From: an uncultured Planctomycetaceae bacterium
Lineage (GTDB): Bacteria; Planctomycetota; Planctomycetia; Pirellulales; Pirellulaceae
Assembly (NCBI GenBank): GCA_937862885.1
Contig: CALMEE010000107.1
Location: forward strand, 1-56,329
DNA: 56,329 bases
Direction of reading: 5' to 3'
Position numbers and translations under genes: made by a program. Shown piece by piece: positions 1 to 8,432 of this stretch; positions within the stretch are counted from its first letter, which is position 1; every line of letters starts with the position of its first letter. A model generated the notes under the pieces. It made no database searches and was not told where the DNA came from. It saw only the letters and a program-made list of their open reading frames with translations.

Positions 1-156
1 AAACCAGCCAAGAAGCTTGGCCTGGAAGCGGCACTCGAGTGGGTCGAAGATGACGAACTGGTAGAAATTACGCCACAGAACATCCGAATCCGCAAGGCCC
101 TCTTAAAAGAGTCTGATCGAAAACGACTTTCGCGCGCGGCACTTGCTGCTCAATAG
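1..156 (+). CDS. typA: TypA/BipA ribosome-associated GTPase, C-terminal fragment
   Basis: Only the last 51 codons are in the window; the gene begins upstream of base 1 and ends with TAG at 154-156. The visible peptide contains EWVEDDELVEITPQNIRIRK, close to the conserved C-terminal end of the TypA/BipA family (pattern EDDELVEVTP...IRxRK). TypA is a translational GTPase that binds the 70S ribosome and helps 50S assembly and stress adaptation. The GTPase and EF-G-like domains are not visible, so assignment rests on this tail alone. It is followed by about 200 bp before the next gene on the same strand. Confidence 0.85.
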   Translation, partial: KPAKKLGLEAALEWVEDDELVEITPQNIRIRKALLKESDRKRLSRAALAAQ

Positions 157-362
157 TAATTCCAGGTAGGAAAAAACGCACCGGTAGAAACCCGGCAATC
201 AGCCACGATCATTCTACAACTTCGAGGCTTTTCGAAGCGATCGAATCCTTGACCTTAGTTACACGACTCCGCGTTACACGGTAAAATGAAGAGACGGATA
301 CGTTGGCTGCAGCGTACCGCCCATCATTCGACCTGTTATGCCGATCATTTGGCCATTAAAAA

Positions 363-806
363 TTGAAGTCCGTGAGCCTAACCAAACCCCATTTTCAAAA
401 GGACATCGTAATCTACGATGGTCGGTGCAAGTTTTGCACAGCACAAATTGACCGCCTGAAGAAATGGGACGGCCGCGACCGATTGAACTACGTATCTTTG
501 CACGACCCTCAGGTTCAGGAGATCTGTCCAGACCTGAGTCATGAAGCGCTTATGCAGCAGATGTACGTTATCGCGACAAATGGCCAACGGTATGGTGGAG
601 CAGCCGCACTTCGCTATCTGTCGCGAAAACTCCCACGAATGTGGCCGTTGATGCTACCCCTGCATATCCCCTTCAGTCTTCCATTATGGCAATGGTTGTA
701 TAACAGGGTCGCGGAACGCCGATATCGAATGGGCCGAATTGACGAAAGTTGTGAATCTGAAGCCTGCAGCCTTCACTTCGGCAAAAAACTTGGTCCCAAA
801 AAGTAA
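363..806 (+). CDS. DCC-family (DUF393) thiol-disulfide oxidoreductase-like protein
   Basis: A 147-residue protein opening with a beta-strand and the motif YDGRCKFC, the DGxCxxC signature of the DCC (DUF393) family. The family has a thioredoxin-like arrangement with a predicted redox CxxC near the N-terminus; physiological substrates are mostly unknown. A second hallmark is the later segment with YGGAAALRYLSRKLP, matching the family's G(A/G)xA pattern. The start taken is TTG at 363; GTG at 372 is an alternative and neither has a clear Shine-Dalgarno. The gene ends 34 bp before trpC on the same strand, so the two may be co-transcribed, though no functional link to tryptophan synthesis is implied. 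Confidence 0.8.
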   Translation: MKSVSLTKPHFQKDIVIYDGRCKFCTAQIDRLKKWDGRDRLNYVSLHDPQVQEICPDLSHEALMQQMYVIATNGQRYGGAAALRYLSRKLPRMWPLMLPLHIPFSLPLWQWLYNRVAERRYRMGRIDESCESEACSLHFGKKLGPKK

Positions 807-840
807 TTCGACGTAGACATCAGCGGCTCATGAAATCACG

Positions 841-1635
841 ATGACGGTCTTAGAAAAAATCATCGCCCATAAGCGTGTCGAGATTGAGGCATTGCACGCC
901 AAGACATCGCTGAATGACTGGATACAAAAGGCAAAGGATGCCGCTCCAGTTCGTGATTTTGTGAAGGCATTAAAAGGTGCTCCGCCGATTCGATTGATCG
1001 CTGAAGTTAAACGTGCTAGTCCATCGCAAGGCATCATTCGAAGTGACTTCGATCCGGCACTAATCGCCACCGCATACGCTACCGCAGGGGCAAATTGTAT
1101 TAGTGTTTTAACCGATGAACAATTCTTTCAAGGAAGCTTGCACGACTTGGTTGCGGTACGCAGTTCAATTGACTTGCCGATTCTGCGCAAGGATTTCATC
1201 CTCGACCCGATACAAATTTGGCAAGCCAGGGCCTGTGGTGCTGATGCCGTGTTATTGATTGCGGAATGTTTGGATCAAGCTCAACTTGAGTATCTGTATG
1301 AAACCACTTCGCTTGCCGGCATGACTGCGCTGGTCGAATTATATGAAGAAGTTAATATTGACCGGGTTCAACGGATTCGACCGCGAGTTGTTGGCGTGAA
1401 CAATCGAAACCTTCGAGATTTTCAGATCGATTTGCGGCACGCAATCCGCCTGCGCAAATCGTTTGAGAGAGACCAAATATTTGTTGCCGAGAGCGGGATT
1501 AAGTCTTCGGCCGATGTAAGATTACTTGAGTCTCATGATATTGATGCGATGCTAGTCGGGCAGTCCCTGTGCGAACAACCTGACGTGGCTGAGGCAACAA
1601 GAACTTTATTAGCAGGTCGCGCTACAACTAGCTAG
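841..1635 (+). CDS. trpC: Indole-3-glycerol-phosphate synthase
   Basis: A 264-residue TIM-barrel enzyme of usual family length that converts 1-(2-carboxyphenylamino)-1-deoxyribulose 5-phosphate to indole-3-glycerol phosphate in cytoplasmic tryptophan synthesis. Diagnostic motifs are all visible: LIAEVKRASPS near residues 53-63 (catalytic Glu55 and Lys57), VLTDEQFFQGS, LRKDFILDP around residue 115 with the second catalytic Lys, VGVNNRNL near 185, FVAESGI near 213 and the phosphate-binding MLVGQSLC near the C-terminus. Other trp genes are absent here, so the pathway genes are scattered, as is common in planctomycetes. It may share a transcript with the DCC-family gene 34 bp upstream. A minus-strand gene converges on it. 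Confidence 0.97.
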   Translation: MTVLEKIIAHKRVEIEALHAKTSLNDWIQKAKDAAPVRDFVKALKGAPPIRLIAEVKRASPSQGIIRSDFDPALIATAYATAGANCISVLTDEQFFQGSLHDLVAVRSSIDLPILRKDFILDPIQIWQARACGADAVLLIAECLDQAQLEYLYETTSLAGMTALVELYEEVNIDRVQRIRPRVVGVNNRNLRDFQIDLRHAIRLRKSFERDQIFVAESGIKSSADVRLLESHDIDAMLVGQSLCEQPDVAEATRTLLAGRATTS

Positions 1636-1748
1636 GTCACCAAAGGTTGCATGTCCAATCGGTCAACTGACGATGAACCTTCATCGGACATCGAAACATT
1701 CTGCGTTACTTGGAGAGAAACTCGATGAAAACTTCACAGGTGCAGTCT

Positions 1749-3326
1749 TTAATCGCCTGAGCCCGTTTCGTCATTTGAGTTTCCGTCCTTTTTTCTGATA
1801 TTGTTGAGCATCGCCTCAATTTCGTCAGCATTTGCCAACAAGACGTCGCGCAACTTTTCAGCACGAGTGCGAACGTCTGGCGATTCAGCTTCTTCGGAAC
1901 GTTTCTTCTTGGATGTGAATGGCGTTTCAATCACGTTGGTGGAAACCATCATTTCCGTACATTTTTGAGCTAGGCTGAGGACGAACGCGTGTTCTTCAGA
2001 GTTCTCGCCTTTAACGCGGGCCACTTGGCGTACTAAGCGATTCTCGTCGGTGCGAGAACCGAGGATCTGGCCCGCGTAATAGATAATCGTCTTGACGCGT
2101 TGCAATACAGCTTGGCGTCTAAACACGGGCACAACTTCCGGGTTGTCTTCAGCCGACATCTGTTGGCCAGCGCCGGGGCGCTCATCACCGGTACCAGCAG
2201 GCCCAGACAAGCCGGCGTCTTTTTTGGACTTAGTCTTGCGCGCCGAGCCAGTCTTCACGTCTTCATTATCCAGAAACGACGCGACTTCAGCGATTTGCCG
2301 GTAGGTCTCATCCAAATAATTTGCATCCGCTTTAGCAGCTTCAACAACGAAATCGGAAATCGCCAACACTATCTCGAAAATATCTAATGAACTTGGATCT
2401 AGATTCGACATCTTCGAGATGGCTTCAATTGCGTCGATCCGCAGCATGATTTTCTCATCGCGATTCCGCAGTATGTTCAGCAGCTCTTTAGCGTTTGCCG
2501 AACCGTTACCTGCATCGCGCAGGTTGCCCATGGCCTGTGCCGCTTGTCGGCGGAGCCAATATTGCCCGGCGTTTGAATCCTGATTCGCGCCGGTTTGCAA
2601 AAGCTTCAATGACAGTGCAGAAATTCGATTTCTCAAGCCAGGTTCAAGCTCATTTCTTGAGCCGAGAGGCCTCAATTCTGCATGACGCATTATTCCCGAC
2701 ATCGCCGCCGTCTTCAAATAGTCAGCCGTATCGTCGCGCTCGACCATACCTAACAAGAAGTCCAGTGCCGGAGCAAACGGAATAGGGGCTTGAGCATTCG
2801 AGCCGCTGGTACCACGCTGACTGTCCAACTTGCCGATAATGATTAAGGCGTTCACGCGCGCTGCCGGGTGGAAATTATCCGAAGCAATTTCCTTCATGGT
2901 ATCTAATGTGAACGTGAGAATTTGCAGTCGCTGGGGTCCCCTAGCCGTCGCCAATGCACGGAAAAACTCATTGCGCAAATTTCCGTACTCACCCAGTTTT
3001 CTCGGCGTCGTTTGAGTCATGCTTGCAAAGTAGTAATCTCGCAAGAAGGTGTTGACCTCTTGCGGCGTCATGCCTCCACGATCCTCAAGTACACTCTTGA
3101 GTCGTCCCAGCATTCCGTTAAGCGTTGATCGTTTCTGGCTGATCTCTGCGCGAACCTTTACCAATTCTGGATCATCAGGTCGATAGTCCCGCAAGTCCGG
3201 GATATCGTACCGTGAATCCAAAGGTAGTGTCTTGTAAGCTTGATCCTGAGCCTGTGATATGCCCACGTGGCCTAAGACAAAAGAGAAAAGCAAGGTGAAA
3301 ACGCTTAAGCGGGGTAAAGACATCAT
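1749..3326 (-). CDS. Secreted HEAT-repeat-like protein of unknown function
   Basis: The protein is 525 residues from the ATG at 3326; an in-frame TTG at 3434 would add 36 residues, but the chosen start places a classical signal peptide (MMSLPRLSVF, then a hydrophobic core, ending near SQA) at the N-terminus. After the signal peptide come helical segments of 30-40 residues with the HEAT-like rhythm, for example RVNALIIIGKLD, RRQAAQAMGNLRDAG and LRIDAIEAISKM. A Lys/Ser/Gly-rich low-complexity linker follows at roughly residues 360-395, then a helical C-terminal region with charged ends. I do not recognise a specific function; a periplasmic scaffold is a reasonable inference. It converges with trpC and stands alone. 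Confidence 0.75.
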   Translation of the reverse strand: MMSLPRLSVFTLLFSFVLGHVGISQAQDQAYKTLPLDSRYDIPDLRDYRPDDPELVKVRAEISQKRSTLNGMLGRLKSVLEDRGGMTPQEVNTFLRDYYFASMTQTTPRKLGEYGNLRNEFFRALATARGPQRLQILTFTLDTMKEIASDNFHPAARVNALIIIGKLDSQRGTSGSNAQAPIPFAPALDFLLGMVERDDTADYLKTAAMSGIMRHAELRPLGSRNELEPGLRNRISALSLKLLQTGANQDSNAGQYWLRRQAAQAMGNLRDAGNGSANAKELLNILRNRDEKIMLRIDAIEAISKMSNLDPSSLDIFEIVLAISDFVVEAAKADANYLDETYRQIAEVASFLDNEDVKTGSARKTKSKKDAGLSGPAGTGDERPGAGQQMSAEDNPEVVPVFRRQAVLQRVKTIIYYAGQILGSRTDENRLVRQVARVKGENSEEHAFVLSLAQKCTEMMVSTNVIETPFTSKKKRSEEAESPDVRTRAEKLRDVLLANADEIEAMLNNIRKKDGNSNDETGSGD

Positions 3327-4693
3327 GGTTTTTTGAGAGAAAATGATGTTGAATTTAATAGCTTTTGAACATGGTTTGTGCTTCATTGAACATGAATTGA
3401 ACTGAGCAAAAGTCTGCCCGACAATCTCATGCAAAGTTCCGATTACTGATGCGTCGCCCGATCATCACCCGCGACAAGCGATCAACGATTTGATTCAATA
3501 GTTTTGCAACCCAATCAATCCGGTTTATGCTTGAAAACCATCGGACCAGTTCTCAAGGAAACGTAACCACAATTGAAATAGGATCTCAACTTCCAATCTT
3601 AATTCAATTTTAAGCAACGCCAGCACAAATCGAAACCAACATTCTTGGGTTCTGTCCAGATTTGTACCGATGTTTGACGAGATTTGGCCAATTTTGGTTT
3701 CACAGTTTTTCCTAGAAATTGCTCACGATCCGCGCAAAACCGATGATTTCGTACGCGAGGTGCCTGCCAATTTGACCAATTGTGGCGATTGTTTCGGCTG
3801 ATTCACGACAGGACAAAAGGTGGGGTGGCATAAAGTGCGCCGCACAAAGGATAGCGTTCGAACCCGGGGTTATTTCGGAGTTTCCGGATCGGCAAATTGT
3901 ACTGGCTACTGTTACTCTTTCCGTTTGCCCGAAACGTTTCGCCAAACGTTGAAAATTTTCTGTAGGGAAGAGGTCAGGCGATAGCCCGCTCATCCGAGCG
4001 AATCTAAAATGGAACTGGCGTCTATTAAGGTATGCAAGCCAAGTATCGATCTTCGGTCTGTCAGATCATATCAGATTAATGCCCAATGCGATCGCACTCG
4101 CCGACACTTTGAAACTGAAATTTCTCGATCACGCTATGAAATGCAAGTTTTCGGCGATTGTGTCCGTCGCGGGAAAATGGGGTGAGTCTATGCCCATGGA
4201 CGCAAGTGAGGCACGTGCAATCTTGCGGACCAGCGGAATTTGGCGAGATCTTCGCCCGAAATCAACTTTGAGTCTGCAAATCCTCACCACTTCAAAGTGC
4301 TTGTCGATTGCATTTTGTGGGTCCGTGAGGCAAAATAAAATACTAAATTGGCAAAGGGCTTTCGGCGCCTATCAGGGGAGGTCGTTCGCCAATGGCTGGA
4401 CGAATCGGCGGCTGAGTCACGCCGAAGTCTGCTCAAGATGTGGAACCATCAGCAATTCCGGTTTTTCATATTTAGTGGATTGAATTGGAGATGCTTAAGT
4501 TACATTAAGTTAAAGATGCCACCGTTCATGGAAACAGGCTACTGGATAGCTTGATTGGACGAGGGATTCTGTATTTTTGCCCGTGATGATGGGTCAGGAA
4601 AAGGTCCGTTCGAAATTTGAGGGGAGTTGTCTTGCTGGATCGTTGTGCTCGTGACAACTCCGGCATCGGATATTTTAAGAAAGTAGTATAGCT
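3327..4693. other. Long non-coding spacer, leader of the pilus cluster
   Basis: A 1.37-kb stretch between the divergent HEAT-like gene and the first PilB/GspE gene. Open frames at 3712-3993 (minus) and 4079-4483 (plus) have no recognisable protein pattern and no ribosome-binding site, so I treat the region as non-coding. The only clear structure is the inverted repeat at 4623-4661 just before the ATPase start. Promoters for both divergent genes should lie here, but I could not place one convincingly. Confidence 0.5.
4623..4661 (+). promoter_or_regulatory. 9-bp inverted repeat in the leader of the pilus ATPase gene
   Basis: GGAGTTGTC at 4623-4631 and its exact complement GACAACTCC at 4653-4661 are separated by 21 bases. 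The element ends 32 bases before the ATG at 4694. It could be a leader RNA hairpin or an operator. There is no T-run after it, so it is not an ordinary terminator. The complementarity is seen directly; the function is inferred. Confidence 0.4.
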
Positions 4694-6412
4694 ATGGCGA
4701 TCCAGAACGGTTTCTCAAAGTTCCTCATAAAACGAGGTGTAATCAGCCAAGAGCAACTGGACGACGCATTAAAATCGGCCAGGGAGCGAAATGTACCGCT
4801 TCGTGATAGTCTCGTAACCTTGGGGTATGCGACTCCAGACGAGGTTACCGAGGCGATCGCCGCACACAGCCGCGTCGAGTATGTAAACCTCAATAAAGTG
4901 GAAATTCCCGATGATATCGTCGAGTTGATGCCTGAATCGGTCGCCCGTGAAAATGCCGTGCTCCCCTTCAGCGAATCTGACGGCCAACTCAAAGTCTTGA
5001 TCAGTGATCCTGACGACATCGAAACTATCGAAAAATTGCGGTTTATTTTGAATCGCGACGTGAAAATTGCTCTAGCATCGAAGCAGGGCATTATGGAGCA
5101 CATTAACCGAGTCTACGGCCAGATGGAAGGCGAATCGGCGGACTCAATTCTTCAGGAATTCACTGATACTGCCATCGATTTTACTGAAACCGTGGATGAT
5201 GCTGGCGGAACCGAAAGTGAAGAACTAGATGATGAAAGTGCGCCAATCGTTCGCCTAGTTCACCTCATGATCACGGAAGCCGTTCAATTAAGGGCTTCCG
5301 ACATCCATGTGGAACCCTTTGAAGATCGTATCCGTATTCGCTATCGAATTGACGGAGTCTTGCATGAACGAGACGTTTTGCCTCGGCGTCAATTGGGAGC
5401 CGTTCTCTCCCGTATCAAAATTTTGGCAAAAATCGATATCGCTGAACGCAGACGCCCCCAGGACGGTCGTATTAAAGCGACCGTGGGGGACAAAGAATTG
5501 GACTTGCGCGTCAGCGTCATACCCACAAACCATGGCCAATCGGTCGTGATGCGTATTCTGGACAAGGACAGCATCAAAGTGGGGATTCGCCAGCTGGGCT
5601 TTTCCGATAAGAATTTTAAGACCTTCCAGTCTCTCATTCGCCGACCCAACGGGATCATCCTGGTCACTGGCCCAACCGGCTCTGGAAAAACGACCACCCT
5701 TTACGCAGCCCTAAACACCCTAAATCGCCCTGACCGCAAGATTATTACTGCCGAAGATCCGGTCGAATATTACTTGCCCGGAATCAATCAAGTTGAGGTC
5801 CGACATAACATTGGGTTAGATTTCGCACGAATCATCCGCTCGATGCTGCGGCAAGCACCTAATATCATTTTGGTTGGCGAAATGCGCGATACCGAGACGG
5901 CTCAGATGGGAATTCAGGCCAGTTTAACTGGACACTTGGTTTTCAGTACACTTCATACAAACGATGCGCCCAGTGCTGTGACCCGCATGGTTGACATGGG
6001 GGTACCTGGATATCTGGTGGCAAGCAGCGTTGTAGCGATTTTGGCGCAAAGACTGATTAGAACAATTTGCCCGAAATGTCGGCACAAGCATAAGCCGTCA
6101 GACGCTATCCTGAAGTTGTTCCAGATCAGCGATGAGCAATTGGCTAAAGCCAACTTCATGAAGGGGCGCGGGTGTAATAGTTGCCAGCGGACTGGCTTCA
6201 AAGGACGATTGGGTATTTTTGAGTTGCTGTTGGTCGATTCACGAGTTCGCGAGATGATTTTCCAGCAGGCAAGCACATCAGATATCAGAAAATACGCTGT
6301 AGCCAATGGCATGAAGACGTTATACGCCGACGGAATCGATAAGGTCTTGAATGGAGTAACGACGTTCGAAGAGATCGCGCGGGTTGCAAAAAGAACTGAA
6401 CAAGACGATTAG
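4694..6412 (+). CDS. PilB/GspE-type secretion ATPase (first copy)
   Basis: A 572-residue hexameric assembly ATPase of type IV pili/type II secretion, acting at the cytoplasmic face of the inner membrane. Residues 1-145 are the MshEN/T2SSE N-terminal domain, including ISDPDD. The ATPase core follows, with ASDIHVEPFEDRIRIRYRID, Walker A GPTGSGKTTT near 326-335, the Asp box AEDPVEYYL, Walker B ILVGEMRDTETA and the His box STLHTND. A tetracysteine zinc element (CPKC near 459-462, CNSC near 494-497) is typical of PilB/GspE and absent from PilT. It lies 840 bp upstream of pilT on the same strand. Whether it drives pilus extension or protein export cannot be told from sequence, so no symbol is given. 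Confidence 0.93.
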   Translation: MAIQNGFSKFLIKRGVISQEQLDDALKSARERNVPLRDSLVTLGYATPDEVTEAIAAHSRVEYVNLNKVEIPDDIVELMPESVARENAVLPFSESDGQLKVLISDPDDIETIEKLRFILNRDVKIALASKQGIMEHINRVYGQMEGESADSILQEFTDTAIDFTETVDDAGGTESEELDDESAPIVRLVHLMITEAVQLRASDIHVEPFEDRIRIRYRIDGVLHERDVLPRRQLGAVLSRIKILAKIDIAERRRPQDGRIKATVGDKELDLRVSVIPTNHGQSVVMRILDKDSIKVGIRQLGFSDKNFKTFQSLIRRPNGIILVTGPTGSGKTTTLYAALNTLNRPDRKIITAEDPVEYYLPGINQVEVRHNIGLDFARIIRSMLRQAPNIILVGEMRDTETAQMGIQASLTGHLVFSTLHTNDAPSAVTRMVDMGVPGYLVASSVVAILAQRLIRTICPKCRHKHKPSDAILKLFQISDEQLAKANFMKGRGCNSCQRTGFKGRLGIFELLLVDSRVREMIFQQASTSDIRKYAVANGMKTLYADGIDKVLNGVTTFEEIARVAKRTEQDD

Positions 6413-7254
6413 AAAAGCCCCGCGCTTCCGGGCATGGGCCAGTCTCCCACACATCGAAAATTCCGGCGATTTTTACATCATTTCGACATGTTTGTCCAAT
6501 GCGAAAGGCGGATTTCGCCGATTCAATTCGTCTCCACGTCCCCGGTTATTTGGCAGTGATTTCCCAGAATTCGACACGAATCCAAGAATTCGGCTCCTGC
6601 CCCAGAATTCAGCAAGGGCCCGTGAAACAAGCCATATTGTGACTACCGAGTTCTAAGCCCAAACGTTGCTTGAAATCGAGAATTACGATGGGATGGACCA
6701 ACCTCAACGGTATTTGAATTTTGACGTATGGTGTGCTGACTTGGGGCAACGTTGCTAGGCTTTCTGCTTCGGTACGAGCAATTTTCCTACGTTTCTAGCG
6801 GATTTCGTTATTGAATCGTCGCGAATCAGATGGAGTGCCCCCATCTTGGATCCCGGTATTGCTCTGCTGGACCAATGATAGGGTAGAACCGCATTTCCTT
6901 CCAAATTTACCGAATCTGCGGCGAATTTAGTGCAGAATGAACGAGGATTTTGACCCAATCAGTTCAAAATACGATAATTCGCACGTTCCAGTCATGGCTG
7001 GCTGCGCATAATATTGGTTTGGGTGTGGATGGTTGTGGAAAATATCAAAGTGTTCGCCTGCTTCCCGCGATCAACGACCACCCGGAATTTTGTAAATCCA
7101 CACGAAACGCAAATTTCTAGAATCGCAAATGCATCGTATTTTGAGAAATCATCTCCCGCCCTTAGCCGTACGAGTTATTTGATACTGGCACCAATAAATT
7201 TCTCATTCATCCGGACAAATTCGAACAGAGGGACTTCAATCGAGGGTAAAAGCT
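6413..7254. other. Non-coding spacer between the first ATPase gene and pilT
   Basis: An 842-bp stretch with no protein pattern I recognise. Open frames covering 6384-6656 and 7014-7274 overlap the flanking genes in other frames and look like chance frames. There are three AGAATTC heptamers between about 6567 and 6607, but no obvious larger repeat. A GAGGG stretch a few bases upstream of the pilT ATG probably serves as its ribosome-binding site. pilT probably has its own promoter in this spacer. Confidence 0.45.
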
Positions 7255-8367
7255 ATGGCAACGGTACTAATTGATAAACTATTAGAGGCATGTATCCGTC
7301 AGGGTGCCAGTGACATCCACATCACCGTCGGCCAGCCTCCGGTATTTCGTCTGCACGGACGAATGCGAAAGTTGGAGACTAAGGTCTTGGAGCCCGATGA
7401 CACGGTCTCGTTGATGAAAAGTATAGCTCCAGATCGTTGTCAACGCGAACTTCAGGAGGCTGGAACATCTGACTTTGGGTTTGCGTTCGGCGATCAAGCT
7501 CGATTTCGTGTTTCCATCTTCAAACAACGAGGCAACATCGCGATGGTGTTGCGTCAAATCCCCAACGAAATGTTGACACCTGAGCAGTTAGGCGCACCCG
7601 AAGTATTGAAGAAGCTTGTTATGCGACCTCGCGGATTGATCCTCGTCACTGGACCGACGGGTTCGGGCAAGAGTACGACGTTGGCAAGTTTGGTGAACTA
7701 CATCAACGAGCGGATTGACCATCACATAATCACAATTGAAGACCCGATCGAATTTTATCATTATCATAAGCGTTCCACCGTTAATCAACGCGAAATTGGC
7801 GTAGATGTGCCCAGCTTTTCCGAAGCCATTCGCCGGGCGTTGCGACAGGATCCTGATGTGATTCTGGTTGGGGAAATGCGAGACTTGGAGACGATTGAGG
7901 CCGCGATTACGGCTGCCGAAACCGGGCATATTGTTTTTGCAACGCTGCACACAAATAGCGCTCAAGGCACTGTCAACCGCATTATCGATGCGTTTCCCGG
8001 CAATTTACAGGACCAGATTCGTGTTCAGCTTTCGACATCCTTGATCGCTGTGGTGGCACAAACGCTTCTACCGAGAATTGGTGGTGGGCGGATTGCCGCG
8101 TTCGAGACGTTGGTGGTTACGCCTGCGGTTTCCAACTTGATCCGTGAAAACAAAACATTCCGTATCAACTCAGCGATTCAGACTGGTGCCAAATATGGGA
8201 TGCAGCTAACCGACGATTGCTTGTTCGATCATTGGTTGGCTGAGCGTGTCGAAATGGAAGATGTTTTGGCAAAAGCCCATGATCCTGACGCGTTAGCGAA
8301 ACGAATTGCTACGGCGCGGCGTCAGATGTTGGACCTGGAAGGCGCGCCTGATGCGAAAACCTCATGA
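7255..8367 (+). CDS. pilT: Twitching-motility retraction ATPase PilT
   Basis: A 370-residue protein matching PilT length and motif order. PilT powers pilus retraction at the inner-membrane base. The N-terminal PAS-like part contains QGASDIHITVGQPP and LHGRMRKLE. Walker A GPTGSGKST is at about residues 133-141, then the Asp box EDPIEFYH, Walker B ILVGEMRDLETIEAAITAAE and the His box ATLHTNSA. The AIRRALRQDPD and AAETGH sequences and the absence of the tetracysteine zinc element separate it from PilB. The C-terminal family motif AIRAGE is not clear. It lies 65 bp before the second PilB/GspE gene. Its presence argues for a dynamic pilus in addition to, or instead of, a pure secretion pseudopilus. 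Confidence 0.93.
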   Translation: MATVLIDKLLEACIRQGASDIHITVGQPPVFRLHGRMRKLETKVLEPDDTVSLMKSIAPDRCQRELQEAGTSDFGFAFGDQARFRVSIFKQRGNIAMVLRQIPNEMLTPEQLGAPEVLKKLVMRPRGLILVTGPTGSGKSTTLASLVNYINERIDHHIITIEDPIEFYHYHKRSTVNQREIGVDVPSFSEAIRRALRQDPDVILVGEMRDLETIEAAITAAETGHIVFATLHTNSAQGTVNRIIDAFPGNLQDQIRVQLSTSLIAVVAQTLLPRIGGGRIAAFETLVVTPAVSNLIRENKTFRINSAIQTGAKYGMQLTDDCLFDHWLAERVEMEDVLAKAHDPDALAKRIATARRQMLDLEGAPDAKTS

Positions 8368-8432
8368 TGGTGTAGATTGGTCCCGTTTTTTGTATTTGTT
8401 GATGTTTACCGTTTAAGGAATTGAGGTACACG

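Noticed and set aside
1651..1691. Nested inverted repeats (ATGTCC...GGACAT with CGATGAA/TTCATCG) between trpC and the HEAT-like gene
   Set aside because: The inner loop is only 2 bases and no T-run follows; too weak to call a terminator.
3800..3850. TGGCAT-like sequence suggesting a sigma-54 promoter for the pilus genes
   Set aside because: The -12 part does not match TTGCW at the required spacing.
3850..3880. GTTCGAACCC resembling a tRNA T-arm
   Set aside because: No acceptor, D-arm or anticodon stem could be folded around it on either strand.
3712..3993. 93-codon minus-strand open frame
   Set aside because: No recognisable motif or start signal; likely chance.
4079..4483. 134-codon plus-strand open frame in the leader of the pilus cluster
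   Set aside because: No family pattern, domain-like hydrophobic pattern or ribosome-binding site; composition looks like translated non-coding DNA.
6567..6610. Three AGAATTC heptamers in 45 bp
   Set aside because: Flanks are unrelated and the repeat is too short to be a mobile or regulatory array.
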